From the NCBI GenBank assembly GCA_002366775.1, contig DFBW01000156.1, forward strand, positions 1,947 to 19,991: a stretch of 18,045 nt of DNA, in the 5' to 3' direction. Under the pieces are notes generated by a model. The model was not told the origin of the DNA, did no database searches, and worked only from the letters and a program-made list of their open reading frames with translations. The number at the start of each line of letters is the position of its first letter. The stretch's first letter is position 1. Positions 6,726 to 14,762 of the stretch are shown here, one piece after another. A program made the position numbers and the translations under genes. This stretch comes from Roseovarius sp. UBA3070. Its GTDB lineage: Bacteria > Pseudomonadota > Alphaproteobacteria > Rhodobacterales > Rhodobacteraceae.

Positions 6726-8063
6726 ATGTCGCAAAGCTCATCTTCAGCCAGTGCTTATCTTCTGGTCCCGATCCTTTTGATCTCGGCACTGACAGCTACG
6801 GCTGTGATCAGGGGCCCTAACCTTGTGTCGGTGCCCGGCCTTGGCAGCGCGATCAACGTGGCGGCCCCGCTGATCCTTGCTACTTATGCGCTGATGGTGC
6901 TTGCGGTTGCGGGCCGCGGGACGGTTGATCTGGCGATCGGGCCGCTGATGGCTTTCATTAACGTGGTCGTGGTGCGGCTTGCCACCGAAGGCTGGCTGAC
7001 CAGCCCGATTGCGACCTTCATCGTCGCGCTTGGCCTTGGTATGATGTACCAGTTCCTTTTTGCACTGGTGGTGATTTATGTACGGGTACAACCCATCATC
7101 GTGGCGTTGTCCGGGTTTTTGGCGCTGACAGGGATCAACCTTGTGATCCTGCCACGCCCCGGCGGTATTGCACCGCCCTTTATGGCCGATTGGGGGGCAG
7201 GGACGTCGATCTTTTCCCCCGTGCTTCTTATCCTCGCGGTAGCGACGGCGGGCTGGTACATTTTTACGGCCACGTCCTTTTACAGCAACCTCAGAATGAT
7301 GGGCTATGACGAACGCGCCGCATGGACATCGGGGGTCAAGACGGACACGGTTCGCATTGGTGCACATCTCATCGCAGGCATCTACGCCGGCCTTGGTGCG
7401 ATCTGTTACACCGCGCTGATCTCATCGGGGGATCCGTCGCGCGGGCAGGGCGTGACGCTGACCGCCGTGACTGCGCTGGTACTGGGCGGTGTCGCCCTTT
7501 CGGGAGGACGCGGCGGTGCTGCAAGCGCGCTCTTGGGGGCCGTATCCATTTGGCTGATTGGCTATGTGCTGGCGACCTTCAATTTCGGGGCGATTCAGGC
7601 TTTCATGACACAGATGGTCTATGGGCTGATCCTTGTACTGTCTTTGCTGCTCACGCTGCTGGTGCCGCTGATTTCGCGCTATGTTAGTTTTGTCTCGCCG
7701 GGGGGCGCCTTTGTGGTGCTGGGGATCATTGTGACCGGGATCATGATCCAAGTCGCCACCCACGGTACTTATACAGAAGTTGGACAGATCGCCGCCACAG
7801 GAGACCTGAGCGAGAAGTATTTCCTGAATGCACCTGCGCAGGTCAACCTTGTTGGCCCTTCCCTGAGCTGGACGCAAGGCGCGGCCCTGCTTGCCGGTCT
7901 TGCTATCTTGTCGCTGGTCTTCGTTGCACGAATGATGGATGCCGAAGCGCATGCCCGTCGGCTGGGGCTTTTCATGTATGTTTTCATCCTTGGAATGGTC
8001 GCGGCCCTGTTTGTTGCAGTGCTGCTTGAATCGGGCAATCTGCCTGTAGGAAGGATGCCATGA
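6726..8063 (+). CDS. RbsC-type ABC transporter permease with extended C-terminus
   Basis: A 445-residue multi-spanning inner-membrane permease of the ribose/galactose (CUT2) class. The family landmarks are the YALMVLAVAGRGTVDLAIG segment (54-72) and the cytoplasmic loop TAVTALVLGGVALSGGRGG (246-264) that contacts the ATPase. Typical members end near 320-350 residues. This one has about 110 more, comprising a helix near 328-343, a polar stretch (345-380) and two further helices (about 385-400 and 413-433). The ATG at 6726 lies 90 bases after the hydrolase stop and has no clear ribosome site. An in-frame TGA at 6696 leaves no earlier start. The next permease overlaps its end by four bases, so the two are translationally coupled and probably form a heterodimeric channel. 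Confidence 0.9.
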   Translation: MSQSSSSASAYLLVPILLISALTATAVIRGPNLVSVPGLGSAINVAAPLILATYALMVLAVAGRGTVDLAIGPLMAFINVVVVRLATEGWLTSPIATFIVALGLGMMYQFLFALVVIYVRVQPIIVALSGFLALTGINLVILPRPGGIAPPFMADWGAGTSIFSPVLLILAVATAGWYIFTATSFYSNLRMMGYDERAAWTSGVKTDTVRIGAHLIAGIYAGLGAICYTALISSGDPSRGQGVTLTAVTALVLGGVALSGGRGGAASALLGAVSIWLIGYVLATFNFGAIQAFMTQMVYGLILVLSLLLTLLVPLISRYVSFVSPGGAFVVLGIIVTGIMIQVATHGTYTEVGQIAATGDLSEKYFLNAPAQVNLVGPSLSWTQGAALLAGLAILSLVFVARMMDAEAHARRLGLFMYVFILGMVAALFVAVLLESGNLPVGRMP

Positions 8064-9481
8064 GCGACGAAAATCCACGCACTCCGCGTCTGTCGCTGCT
8101 GCCGGTTCCCGGCTCTCTTGCGGTGATCTGGCTGAACCTTGGTCTGTCGCTGGTGATTGCGGCCATTGGCCTGGGTGTTGGGTTCGGGCAGGACCTGTTG
8201 CCCGCACAACAAGTGATCCTTTTCACCCTGCTGCTGGCCGTTATTTCCTTTCTGGCGCTGAACTATATTGCTGTCGCATTCGAAGAGCGCATCGCTGCAA
8301 ACCGCGCTAAATCGGATGATGAACATGCCCAAGACAGCAGCCGCGCCCGCGGGCTCTGGCGGGAAAACAGTGTTCTGATCATTGCTATGGTCGCGCTGTT
8401 GGTCCTCTATTTGCTGATTACTGCAGGCGTGCCATCATTCCGGTCTATCAATAACCTGATTGGGTTCTTGGTGCTGGAGCTGATCTTTCTGTTTGCCTTC
8501 AAGGTCTCAGGGTATTTCGCGGCGGGTCGCTCGGCCTTTATCGGGTTGATTGTTCTGTTTGCACTGGTGATCATCTCGGCCTTTTCGATTGAGGGCTTTT
8601 TGTCCGGCGCAAATATCCGCGCGATCCTGCTGTTTGCAGCCTTTTTGGGCATTGCCTGCGTTGGTCAGACACTGGTGGCGCTGATGGGCGGGCTTGATCT
8701 GTCAATTCCCTATGTTGTGGGATCATCAAACATTGCGCTGCTATTTCTGATTACGTTGGGCGTGCCATCCTATGTGGCCTTTGGGTTTGTACTCATATTG
8801 GGTGGCCTGGTCGGATTGCTGAACGGGGTGATGAGCTATCGTTTGCAGGGGCAGGCGTTGATCGTCACGCTTGGCTCAGGCTTTGCCGTGGCAGGGTTTA
8901 CCCAGATCATGACCTCGATCGGATCGGAATACGCCGGGAATGTCTTTGGCACCGTGCCGGGGTGGCTGGGCAATCTTGCCGCCATGAACGGCAAGTTCTT
9001 CGGATTGCCCGTGCCGCCGACAATCATCATCTGGATCGTGATCGCCATTGTCATGATCACCGGTCTGCGCACCACCGCTTGGGGGCGAAATCTCTATGCT
9101 TTGGGCGGTAATCGCCGTTCGGCCAGCCTGATCGGTGTGAGCGAATTCAAATACTGGGTCGGCTGTTATGTCCTGTCCGGTATTTTTGCCGCCCTCACCG
9201 GATCACTGCTGTTGGGCTGGTCGGGGGGGGCCTTCATCGGTGTTGGCGATCCGTATCTCTTTACGACACTGGCTGCTGTCGTCATCGGCGGCACGTCCCT
9301 GCTGGGAGGAAAAGGCGGTTATGGGTTCACCGTGATCGGCGTGCTGGTGCTTCAGGTCCTGACATCCTTCTTGCTGGGGATCGGGCTTCGTTACGAATGG
9401 CAACAATTCATCTTTGGTCTGCTGATCCTGCCGATGGTGGCGCTTTATGGCCGCTCTCCGCATATTCGCGCCACAGTTTAA
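8060..9481 (+). CDS. RbsC-type ABC transporter permease with extended N-terminus
   Basis: A 473-residue inner-membrane permease, second half of the transporter channel. Two predicted helices (about 20-42 and 50-74), a charged loop (75-100) and further helices precede the conserved core. The core shows LGIACVGQTLVALMGGLDLSI (196-216), YALGGNRRSASLIGV (346-360) and TTLAAVVIGGTSLLGGKGG (402-420), hallmarks of the ribose/xylose permease family. ATG overlaps the TGA of the first permease (ATGA), with AGGAAGG five bases upstream inside the preceding gene. The extra N-terminal segment is longer than in RbsC and complements the extra C-terminus of the partner. A run of eight G at 9223-9230 lies inside the gene. 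Its stop codon shares bases with the ribosome site of the rhodopsin-like gene. Confidence 0.9.
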   Translation: MSDENPRTPRLSLLPVPGSLAVIWLNLGLSLVIAAIGLGVGFGQDLLPAQQVILFTLLLAVISFLALNYIAVAFEERIAANRAKSDDEHAQDSSRARGLWRENSVLIIAMVALLVLYLLITAGVPSFRSINNLIGFLVLELIFLFAFKVSGYFAAGRSAFIGLIVLFALVIISAFSIEGFLSGANIRAILLFAAFLGIACVGQTLVALMGGLDLSIPYVVGSSNIALLFLITLGVPSYVAFGFVLILGGLVGLLNGVMSYRLQGQALIVTLGSGFAVAGFTQIMTSIGSEYAGNVFGTVPGWLGNLAAMNGKFFGLPVPPTIIIWIVIAIVMITGLRTTAWGRNLYALGGNRRSASLIGVSEFKYWVGCYVLSGIFAALTGSLLLGWSGGAFIGVGDPYLFTTLAAVVIGGTSLLGGKGGYGFTVIGVLVLQVLTSFLLGIGLRYEWQQFIFGLLILPMVALYGRSPHIRATV

Positions 9482-9490
9482 GGAAACGAC

Positions 9491-10180
9491 ATGTTCACTG
9501 CCCTCTATTCTTCCAAAGACGTTGTTGCGACCTCTCTGACTGGTATGGCGATGATGAGCATCGCTGTCACCGTCATCTGTTTTCTCAGCCTGAGTTGGTC
9601 GAATGAAAAATGGCGTGTGCCCAGCACCCTAAGCGGGGCTGCCTGTCTTGTGACGGCACTGCTTTATGCCGGCGCGGCGGGTTTCTGGCTTTCGTCCGAA
9701 GCCGCCAGTGCTGGTGCTCGTTTTTCGGGCTGGTACACGGTGCATCCTTTGCAAGTCGCGGCCGTTTACTTTTACGCCCGTACGCAAGGGGCCGTTCCGT
9801 CAGGGGTATTCTGGCGGATCACCGGGGCCGCAGTGCTTATGACCTTTGGGCGCTGGTTGGGCGATGCATCGTTCTTCAACCCAACATTGGGCGCACTGAT
9901 TTCCATCGGTTTCTGGCTTTATATCCTCGGAGAGATGTATTTCGGGGCTATGGCCGAAGCTGTTCGCAAAAGCGATCGCGCGGTCACTCTGGGGTACTTC
10001 TGGATCCGCCTTCTGTTTACCGTTGGCTGGGCCGTCTACCCAATTCTGCATTTCGTTGATGTGGTGATTGGCGTTGGCCAATCTGGCGGTATCATTGTGC
10101 TCTACAGCATTTCTGACATCGTTAATCTCATCATCCCGTCTCTCATCGTCGTGGCCGTTGCTGGCCAGGACCGTTACTAA
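9491..10180 (+). CDS. Seven-helix microbial-rhodopsin homologue lacking the retinal lysine
   Basis: A 229-residue membrane protein with seven predicted helices (about 12-34, 46-66, 78-96, 106-122, 133-153, 168-189, 199-224). Compared from memory with proteorhodopsin it aligns almost without gaps from helix C on. Helix C has Arg77-Phe-Ser-Gly80-Trp81 and Pro86-Leu87; helix D/E has RWLGDASF and FWLYILGEMYFG; helix F has GWAVYP (179-184); helix G has Tyr205 and Asp209-Ile-Val-Asn212-Leu213. Key substitutions are Leu213 for the retinal Schiff-base lysine, Gly80 for the proton-acceptor Asp97, and Ala91 for the proton-donor Glu108. The helix-G aspartate and helix-C arginine remain. The only lysines (9, 40, 160) are outside the helices, so covalent retinal binding is not expected. 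AGGAAA overlaps the stop of the preceding permease, giving tight coupling to the transporter operon. Its role is unknown; it could be a partner or sensor subunit in the membrane. Confidence 0.8.
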   Translation: MFTALYSSKDVVATSLTGMAMMSIAVTVICFLSLSWSNEKWRVPSTLSGAACLVTALLYAGAAGFWLSSEAASAGARFSGWYTVHPLQVAAVYFYARTQGAVPSGVFWRITGAAVLMTFGRWLGDASFFNPTLGALISIGFWLYILGEMYFGAMAEAVRKSDRAVTLGYFWIRLLFTVGWAVYPILHFVDVVIGVGQSGGIIVLYSISDIVNLIIPSLIVVAVAGQDRY

Positions 10181-10214
10181 CAGCCCGCCCGCCACATCCT
10201 AAAGGAGCCCTGCC

Positions 10215-12410
10215 ATGACCGGAGCCGATTTCATCGCAATCATCATACTTCTGGTGATCCTGATCGCCGTTGGTGTTTACCTTTTGCACTGGCTCTATCG
10301 CCATTCGTCAAAAGACCAAAGCTTTGTACGCACGGGGTCCGGGGGGGAACGGATCGTCATGGGAGGCGGTGCTTTGGTGATCCCGATTATCCATGACATC
10401 ACCGTGGTGGCGATGAACGCCATCCCCATCGAGATCCGCAGACAAGGCGAGCAATCCCTGATCACGCGCAACAAGATGCGGGTCGACATCACGACCGAAT
10501 TTTTGGTCCGGGTGATTGCAACTGACGAGGGTGTCGCCCTTGCCGCGCGCACCCTTGGGTCCCGGACCAGCAACGCCAGTGCCTTAAAAGAGGTGATACA
10601 GGGGCGTCTGATAGATGCCATCGGTAACGTCGCGGCGTCGATGACAATGGATGAGATCCACGAGAACCGTGCCGGGTTCATCAATCAGGTATCTGAACGG
10701 GTTGTGCCGGTTCTGGCATCCAACGGGCTGGAGCTTGAAACCGCGGCTCTCACGGCGCTCAATCAAGCGCCGACGTCCGTTTTTGACCCGTCTAACCATT
10801 TTGATGCCGAAGGTCTGACCCTGATCGTGCGCGAAACCGAAGAGCGGCGTAAACTTCGCAATGAGATTGAGAATGAAACCCGCGTGCAGATCAAGACCCG
10901 CGATTTTGAGGCCGAGCAAAAGGTGATCGAAATCGACCGTGAGCTGGAACTGGTCCGCCTGGATCAGACCCGTGACATCGAAGCACGTCGTTCGCAACAG
11001 ATGGCTGCCATTGAAACAGAACGCGCAAGTTCGCAACTTGCTGTTACGCAAGCCCGCACAAAGGCCGAAGAAGAGGCCGAAAAAGTGCAGATCGCCAAAT
11101 CTCGCGCCATTGACGAAGAGCGCATCCGCACCGAAACACAAATCAAGGCCATTGGTATCGAAGGCCAGAGAAACACCGAATTGGCGGAAATTGACTCCAG
11201 GACACGGCTGGAAACGCAACGCATTCAGACGCATCAAAAGGTCGAGGCCGAACGTATTGCAGGTGAGCATGAGATACGCGAAGCTCAGATCAAATCACGG
11301 CTGGATGTCACCAATTTCGAGACCAAAAGCGAGGGCGAGATCGAACATGCGCGCCTTGCCGTGCAGCAACAGATCGAAGAAGCCCGCATCACCACCGAAG
11401 AAGCGGTTGAGCTTGCCGGCATCGGACGCGACCGGGCGTTGCGTGTCTCAGAAGAACAGGCCCGCGCCGAAACTGAACGCGCAACCCTTGCCAAGAAGTT
11501 GAGTGTCGAAAGCGAGCGCCTTCAAATCGAAGAAGAGATCGAAGCACGCGATATTCAGCGTCAACACAAGATCAAGCTGGCCGAAACCGCCAGCTATCGC
11601 GAGATCGAAGACACTCGCATCGTCGCTGACCGCGAGGTTGAGGAACTGCGTGTCGCGGCCCGGAAATACATCGAACGCTTTGAGATCGAGCAGGAGATGG
11701 AAACCGATCTTGCTGAGAAGGAACGCCTGATCGCTGTGGTCAACAAGGCCATTGACGAGGCCGTCGTTCGCACGAAGGAAGCCGAGGCGCTCAAGGCGCT
11801 TGCCAAGACCGAAGAGATGGTCGAAAGCGCCCGTCACGAGGAAAAAGCCAAGCGCGCCAAGGCGATTGATGTCATCAACGCCGAAGCCAACGCCGAGCGC
11901 GACACAATTCGCCTGATCAAGCAGGCCGAGGCGGAAAAAACCGCCAGCGAAAGCCGTGCCGAAGGCGAGATGGCCGAGGCCAAAGCCGCAGAGTATCGCT
12001 ATAGCGTTGATGCTGAGGGCAACAGCAAGCTGAACGAAGCAGAAAACCTGCGCAGTGAAGATGCACGCCGCAGCGCAGTCATCGAAGGCGTTGTCAGTCG
12101 TCTGCCCGAAATCATCCGCGAGCAGGTCAAGCCAATGGAGAATATTGATTCAATCAAAATCCTTCAGGTCGACGGTCTGCCTGGCCTCAACAGCCCTTCT
12201 GACGGCGGTTCCGGTGGTGACGCAGGAGGGGGCGGCAGTGTGTCCGACCAAGTGGTGAATTCAGCGATGAAGTACCGCACTCAGGTCGCATTCGTTGATG
12301 GGCTGATGGAAGAAATCGGCCTGCCTCTGAAAAACCTCGGTGGTGCAGGTGGGATGCAATTCAAGAACTTCCCACCCAAACCAGACGAGGGTGAAGGAAG
12401 CGAAGATTAA
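10215..12410 (+). CDS. Flotillin-like SPFH protein with very long coiled coil (YqiK type)
   Basis: A 731-residue membrane-anchored scaffold protein. One N-terminal helix (about 5-27) is followed by an SPFH/band-7 domain (about 35-190) carrying IPIEIRRQGEQSLITRNKMRVDITTEFLVRV (70-100) and a segment ending in ALNQAPTSVFDPSNHFDAEG (181-200). Then comes a charged Glu/Arg/Ala-rich coiled coil of roughly 390 residues (about 205-595), and a C-terminal part with a Gly-rich stretch (near 660-676) and an acidic end. The architecture matches bacterial flotillins of the YqiK type, which organise membrane microdomains, but the coil is longer than in E. coli YqiK (about 550 residues in total). The NfeD/YqiJ partner usually found next to such flotillins is absent. 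AAAGGAG lies seven bases before the ATG. It directly follows the rhodopsin-like gene and precedes a membrane transporter pair, so it may cluster those proteins. Confidence 0.9.
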   Translation: MTGADFIAIIILLVILIAVGVYLLHWLYRHSSKDQSFVRTGSGGERIVMGGGALVIPIIHDITVVAMNAIPIEIRRQGEQSLITRNKMRVDITTEFLVRVIATDEGVALAARTLGSRTSNASALKEVIQGRLIDAIGNVAASMTMDEIHENRAGFINQVSERVVPVLASNGLELETAALTALNQAPTSVFDPSNHFDAEGLTLIVRETEERRKLRNEIENETRVQIKTRDFEAEQKVIEIDRELELVRLDQTRDIEARRSQQMAAIETERASSQLAVTQARTKAEEEAEKVQIAKSRAIDEERIRTETQIKAIGIEGQRNTELAEIDSRTRLETQRIQTHQKVEAERIAGEHEIREAQIKSRLDVTNFETKSEGEIEHARLAVQQQIEEARITTEEAVELAGIGRDRALRVSEEQARAETERATLAKKLSVESERLQIEEEIEARDIQRQHKIKLAETASYREIEDTRIVADREVEELRVAARKYIERFEIEQEMETDLAEKERLIAVVNKAIDEAVVRTKEAEALKALAKTEEMVESARHEEKAKRAKAIDVINAEANAERDTIRLIKQAEAEKTASESRAEGEMAEAKAAEYRYSVDAEGNSKLNEAENLRSEDARRSAVIEGVVSRLPEIIREQVKPMENIDSIKILQVDGLPGLNSPSDGGSGGDAGGGGSVSDQVVNSAMKYRTQVAFVDGLMEEIGLPLKNLGGAGGMQFKNFPPKPDEGEGSED

Positions 12411-12434
12411 GCACAAGCAGGCGATTAAAGTATC

Positions 12435-12902
12435 ATGACTGACCCGACCCCCATTGACCGGCTGAGCCGTCACGCGCTGGTGATGGCGCTCTGGACCCCT
12501 GCGGGATTTGTCGCCGTCGCCCTGTTGCACATGGGGTTGACCGGTGGCGGCCCTTGGTGGATCGCGGCAGGTATGGCCATGATATTGGCGGCTTTTGTTG
12601 GTCACATCATCATCAATGTCGCCACCAGCAGCAGCTTTACATCCGGAGAAACCGCGCTTGGTGCATTGAGCTATAGTGCGGCCCTTGTGGCCCTTGTCCT
12701 CGGGCGGCTGATTGGCCCGGACGATATGGGCGAAGGTGTGTTTCTGGCCATTGGCGTGGGCTTGGCGGTGATACTGGCGGCGGTGATTGTCTATATGCTG
12801 ATCGCCTTTGGCCCGCGTGGTGCTTTTGCCCGATTTGACGTGATCCGCGACAACAATTTACGCGCGTCCTCGCGCCTGCAGCATCGGGGGGGGCGCCGGT
12901 GA
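12435..12902 (+). CDS. Small four-helix membrane protein, unknown function
   Basis: A 155-residue inner-membrane protein with about four predicted helices (near 17-34, 41-63, 77-95 and 104-126) and a basic C-terminal tail ending Arg-Gly-Gly-Arg-Arg. I do not recognise the family. It is not NfeD-like, since no OB-type soluble domain follows the helices. Its TGA overlaps the GTG start of the symporter-like gene by four bases, so it is probably an accessory subunit of that protein. Its own ribosome site is weak. A run of eight G (12886-12893) near its 3' end lies where a -1 slip would continue straight into the next reading frame. Confidence 0.7.
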   Translation: MTDPTPIDRLSRHALVMALWTPAGFVAVALLHMGLTGGGPWWIAAGMAMILAAFVGHIIINVATSSSFTSGETALGALSYSAALVALVLGRLIGPDDMGEGVFLAIGVGLAVILAAVIVYMLIAFGPRGAFARFDVIRDNNLRASSRLQHRGGRR

Positions 12903-14743
12903 CATTCCTGCTTTTGTCTGCGCTTGCGCTGATCTTCTTTTACGGGATTTATTTTGCGGCGCGCACTGCACGATTGGGGCTGGCGCCTGCGCATTTTCTG
13001 GATGGCGGTTCGGCTTTGCCCGGTTGGGCTGCGATGTTTTTGCTACCCGGCATTGTCCTTGCTGGGATTGGGATCGACAGACACCTTGGGTTGGTCGCAC
13101 TTTATGGATTGCAGGCAGGCCATATCGGGATGGGCATGATTCCAGTGGCCATCGCGGCCCTGCTGATCTGGAATCGGATGTGGTATGTCACTCGCATTGC
13201 CAACCTGACCACACCCGGCGAGGCGTTGGGGCGCTATTTCGATTCGATCGCGTTGCGCGTTGTTCTCTTGGGGCTGTCGGTGCTTTTTGCGCTGCCTTTC
13301 GCAGCCAACATCCTGTCCAATGCCGCCAGTTTGCTGGAAGGTGCAACATCGGGCCTGATCCCACGCATCGCAGGGGTTTGGCTGATGGCGTTGGCCAGTG
13401 CATTCGCCGCCATCATCGGCGGTTGGCGCGGCACGGTTCAGACACTTGCAATGTTATCCGTTTTAATCCTGCTTTTTGTCCTGGTAGTAACACTCTTTAC
13501 AGAAGTGACCGCTCAGTCGCCCGGCTTCCCGATAGCGGCGATGCCGCAGGAAAACGGCATAATGTGGGACAGATTGCCCGGCGTCCTGCAGAATGTTTTT
13601 GGCGTTGGCAAAACCGTGCCAGCGGGTGGTATCTTCACGGCGGTGGGTGTCGCCTCAACCTTGTTGTCATTGGTTGGATTGGTGATCAGCCCTGCCGCAC
13701 TCTACCTTGCTCAGACATCTCGCCATGGCAAAACTCTGGGACTTTCAGCCGTCTGGCTGACGGGGGGCCTTTTGGGCAGCATCCTGATTGTGGGGGTTCC
13801 GGTTCTGGCCTTTCGTATGATTGAAGGGCCATTCGCCTTGGCCGAGCTGCTTTATGGGGTGGAGCCGCTGATATCTGTGATGCTGTTGATCGTGATGCTG
13901 GCGGGTGCAATTTTGGCGATCAATTTTTTCGTGGTGGGAAGTACCCTATTGGTCCTCCGCGAGGCGGTGTTGCGCTATCTTCTGCCACAGCTGAATACGG
14001 TTCAGCAACGACTGGCGGCAAGGATCGCGTTGGGTTTTGCCTTTTTCTTCATGGCATTCATGGCCAGTTTTCTGCCGTTGATTTCGGCTATTCTGGCCAG
14101 TGTGACCTTACCCCTGAGCGTACAGCTTTTGCCCGCGATTGCCGGTCTGACCTTTTTGCGTTGGATCAGCCGGGGGGCTGTGCTGGCTGGGCTGACGTTG
14201 GGGATGCTGATTGTGGTCTTTACCGAGCCACTGGGGTTGATCCTGTTCGAAGGGTTGTTTGTTGATCTGCCTTGGGGGCGCTGGCCTCTGACCATCCATT
14301 CGGCGGCCTGGGGGCTGGTATTCAACTTGCTGCTGGTGTTGCTGGCCTCTGCTGCAACCATGCGCCATCCCCAACGGTATGAACGCGACCGCCTGCACAA
14401 TGCCATCAAAGAGGCGACTGGCCCCGCGTCGCGGGGTCTTGGTGCGATGGGCGGGTTTTTTATCATCTGGTCGTTTCTGGCATATGGGCCGGGGGCTGTG
14501 CTGGGCAATACGTTCTTCAGCGATCCAATTTTTACAACGCTCATGCCCGTGCTGGGGGTGCCATCACTTTGGATTTGGCAAATCCTGTTTTGGCTGATCG
14601 GGGTGCCACTGATCTGGCTTCTGGCCAATCTCGCCGGATTTGGCAGTGTGTCGCAGGACCGTATCAAGCCCATCACGCTGGGCCCGCCGCCGGGCCAGAA
14701 ACCACCTGGTTGGCTGGCAGAAAGCCTGCGGCGGATAACGTAA
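12899..14743 (+). CDS. Sodium:solute-symporter-like membrane protein
   Basis: A 614-residue protein with about 13-15 hydrophobic segments. Its pattern resembles the sodium:solute symporter (SSS) fold, also found as the N-terminal module of some sensor kinases. AHFLDGGSALPGWAAMFLL near 31-49 matches the helix-1 region. TTPGEALGRYF near 104-114 matches the conserved post-helix loop. A long LeuT-like helix series follows, with PWGRWPLTIHSAAWGLVFNLLLV near 458-480. There is no kinase or other signalling domain at the C-terminus, only a short Pro-rich tail. The start is GTG at 12899, overlapping the previous stop (GTGA), with the G run as ribosome site. The ligand is unknown; sodium-site residues were not verified. 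It may be a second uptake route or a sensor-like partner for the membrane proteins encoded just upstream. Confidence 0.7.
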   Translation: MTFLLLSALALIFFYGIYFAARTARLGLAPAHFLDGGSALPGWAAMFLLPGIVLAGIGIDRHLGLVALYGLQAGHIGMGMIPVAIAALLIWNRMWYVTRIANLTTPGEALGRYFDSIALRVVLLGLSVLFALPFAANILSNAASLLEGATSGLIPRIAGVWLMALASAFAAIIGGWRGTVQTLAMLSVLILLFVLVVTLFTEVTAQSPGFPIAAMPQENGIMWDRLPGVLQNVFGVGKTVPAGGIFTAVGVASTLLSLVGLVISPAALYLAQTSRHGKTLGLSAVWLTGGLLGSILIVGVPVLAFRMIEGPFALAELLYGVEPLISVMLLIVMLAGAILAINFFVVGSTLLVLREAVLRYLLPQLNTVQQRLAARIALGFAFFFMAFMASFLPLISAILASVTLPLSVQLLPAIAGLTFLRWISRGAVLAGLTLGMLIVVFTEPLGLILFEGLFVDLPWGRWPLTIHSAAWGLVFNLLLVLLASAATMRHPQRYERDRLHNAIKEATGPASRGLGAMGGFFIIWSFLAYGPGAVLGNTFFSDPIFTTLMPVLGVPSLWIWQILFWLIGVPLIWLLANLAGFGSVSQDRIKPITLGPPPGQKPPGWLAESLRRIT

Positions 14744-14762
14744 CCAACAAAGGAATTTTGCC

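Noticed and set aside
7422..8207. 261-codon minus-strand ORF across the permease junction
   Set aside because: Shadow rich in Gln, Arg and His, typical of antisense to membrane-protein codons; the permeases are certain.
9223..9230. Eight-G run inside the second permease as a phase-variation switch
   Set aside because: Runs of seven or eight G occur in several genes here, and the reading frame is intact; nothing marks this one as special.
9491..10180. Heliorhodopsin or an ordinary third permease as explanation
   Set aside because: Helix order and the GWAVYP, RWLGDA and Asp-x-Val-Asn segments match proteorhodopsin-like proteins better, and no permease motif is present.
10584..11270. 228-codon minus-strand ORF rich in Phe and Leu over the flotillin gene
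   Set aside because: Antisense reading of the Glu/Arg/Lys-rich coiled coil gives hydrophobic residues artificially.
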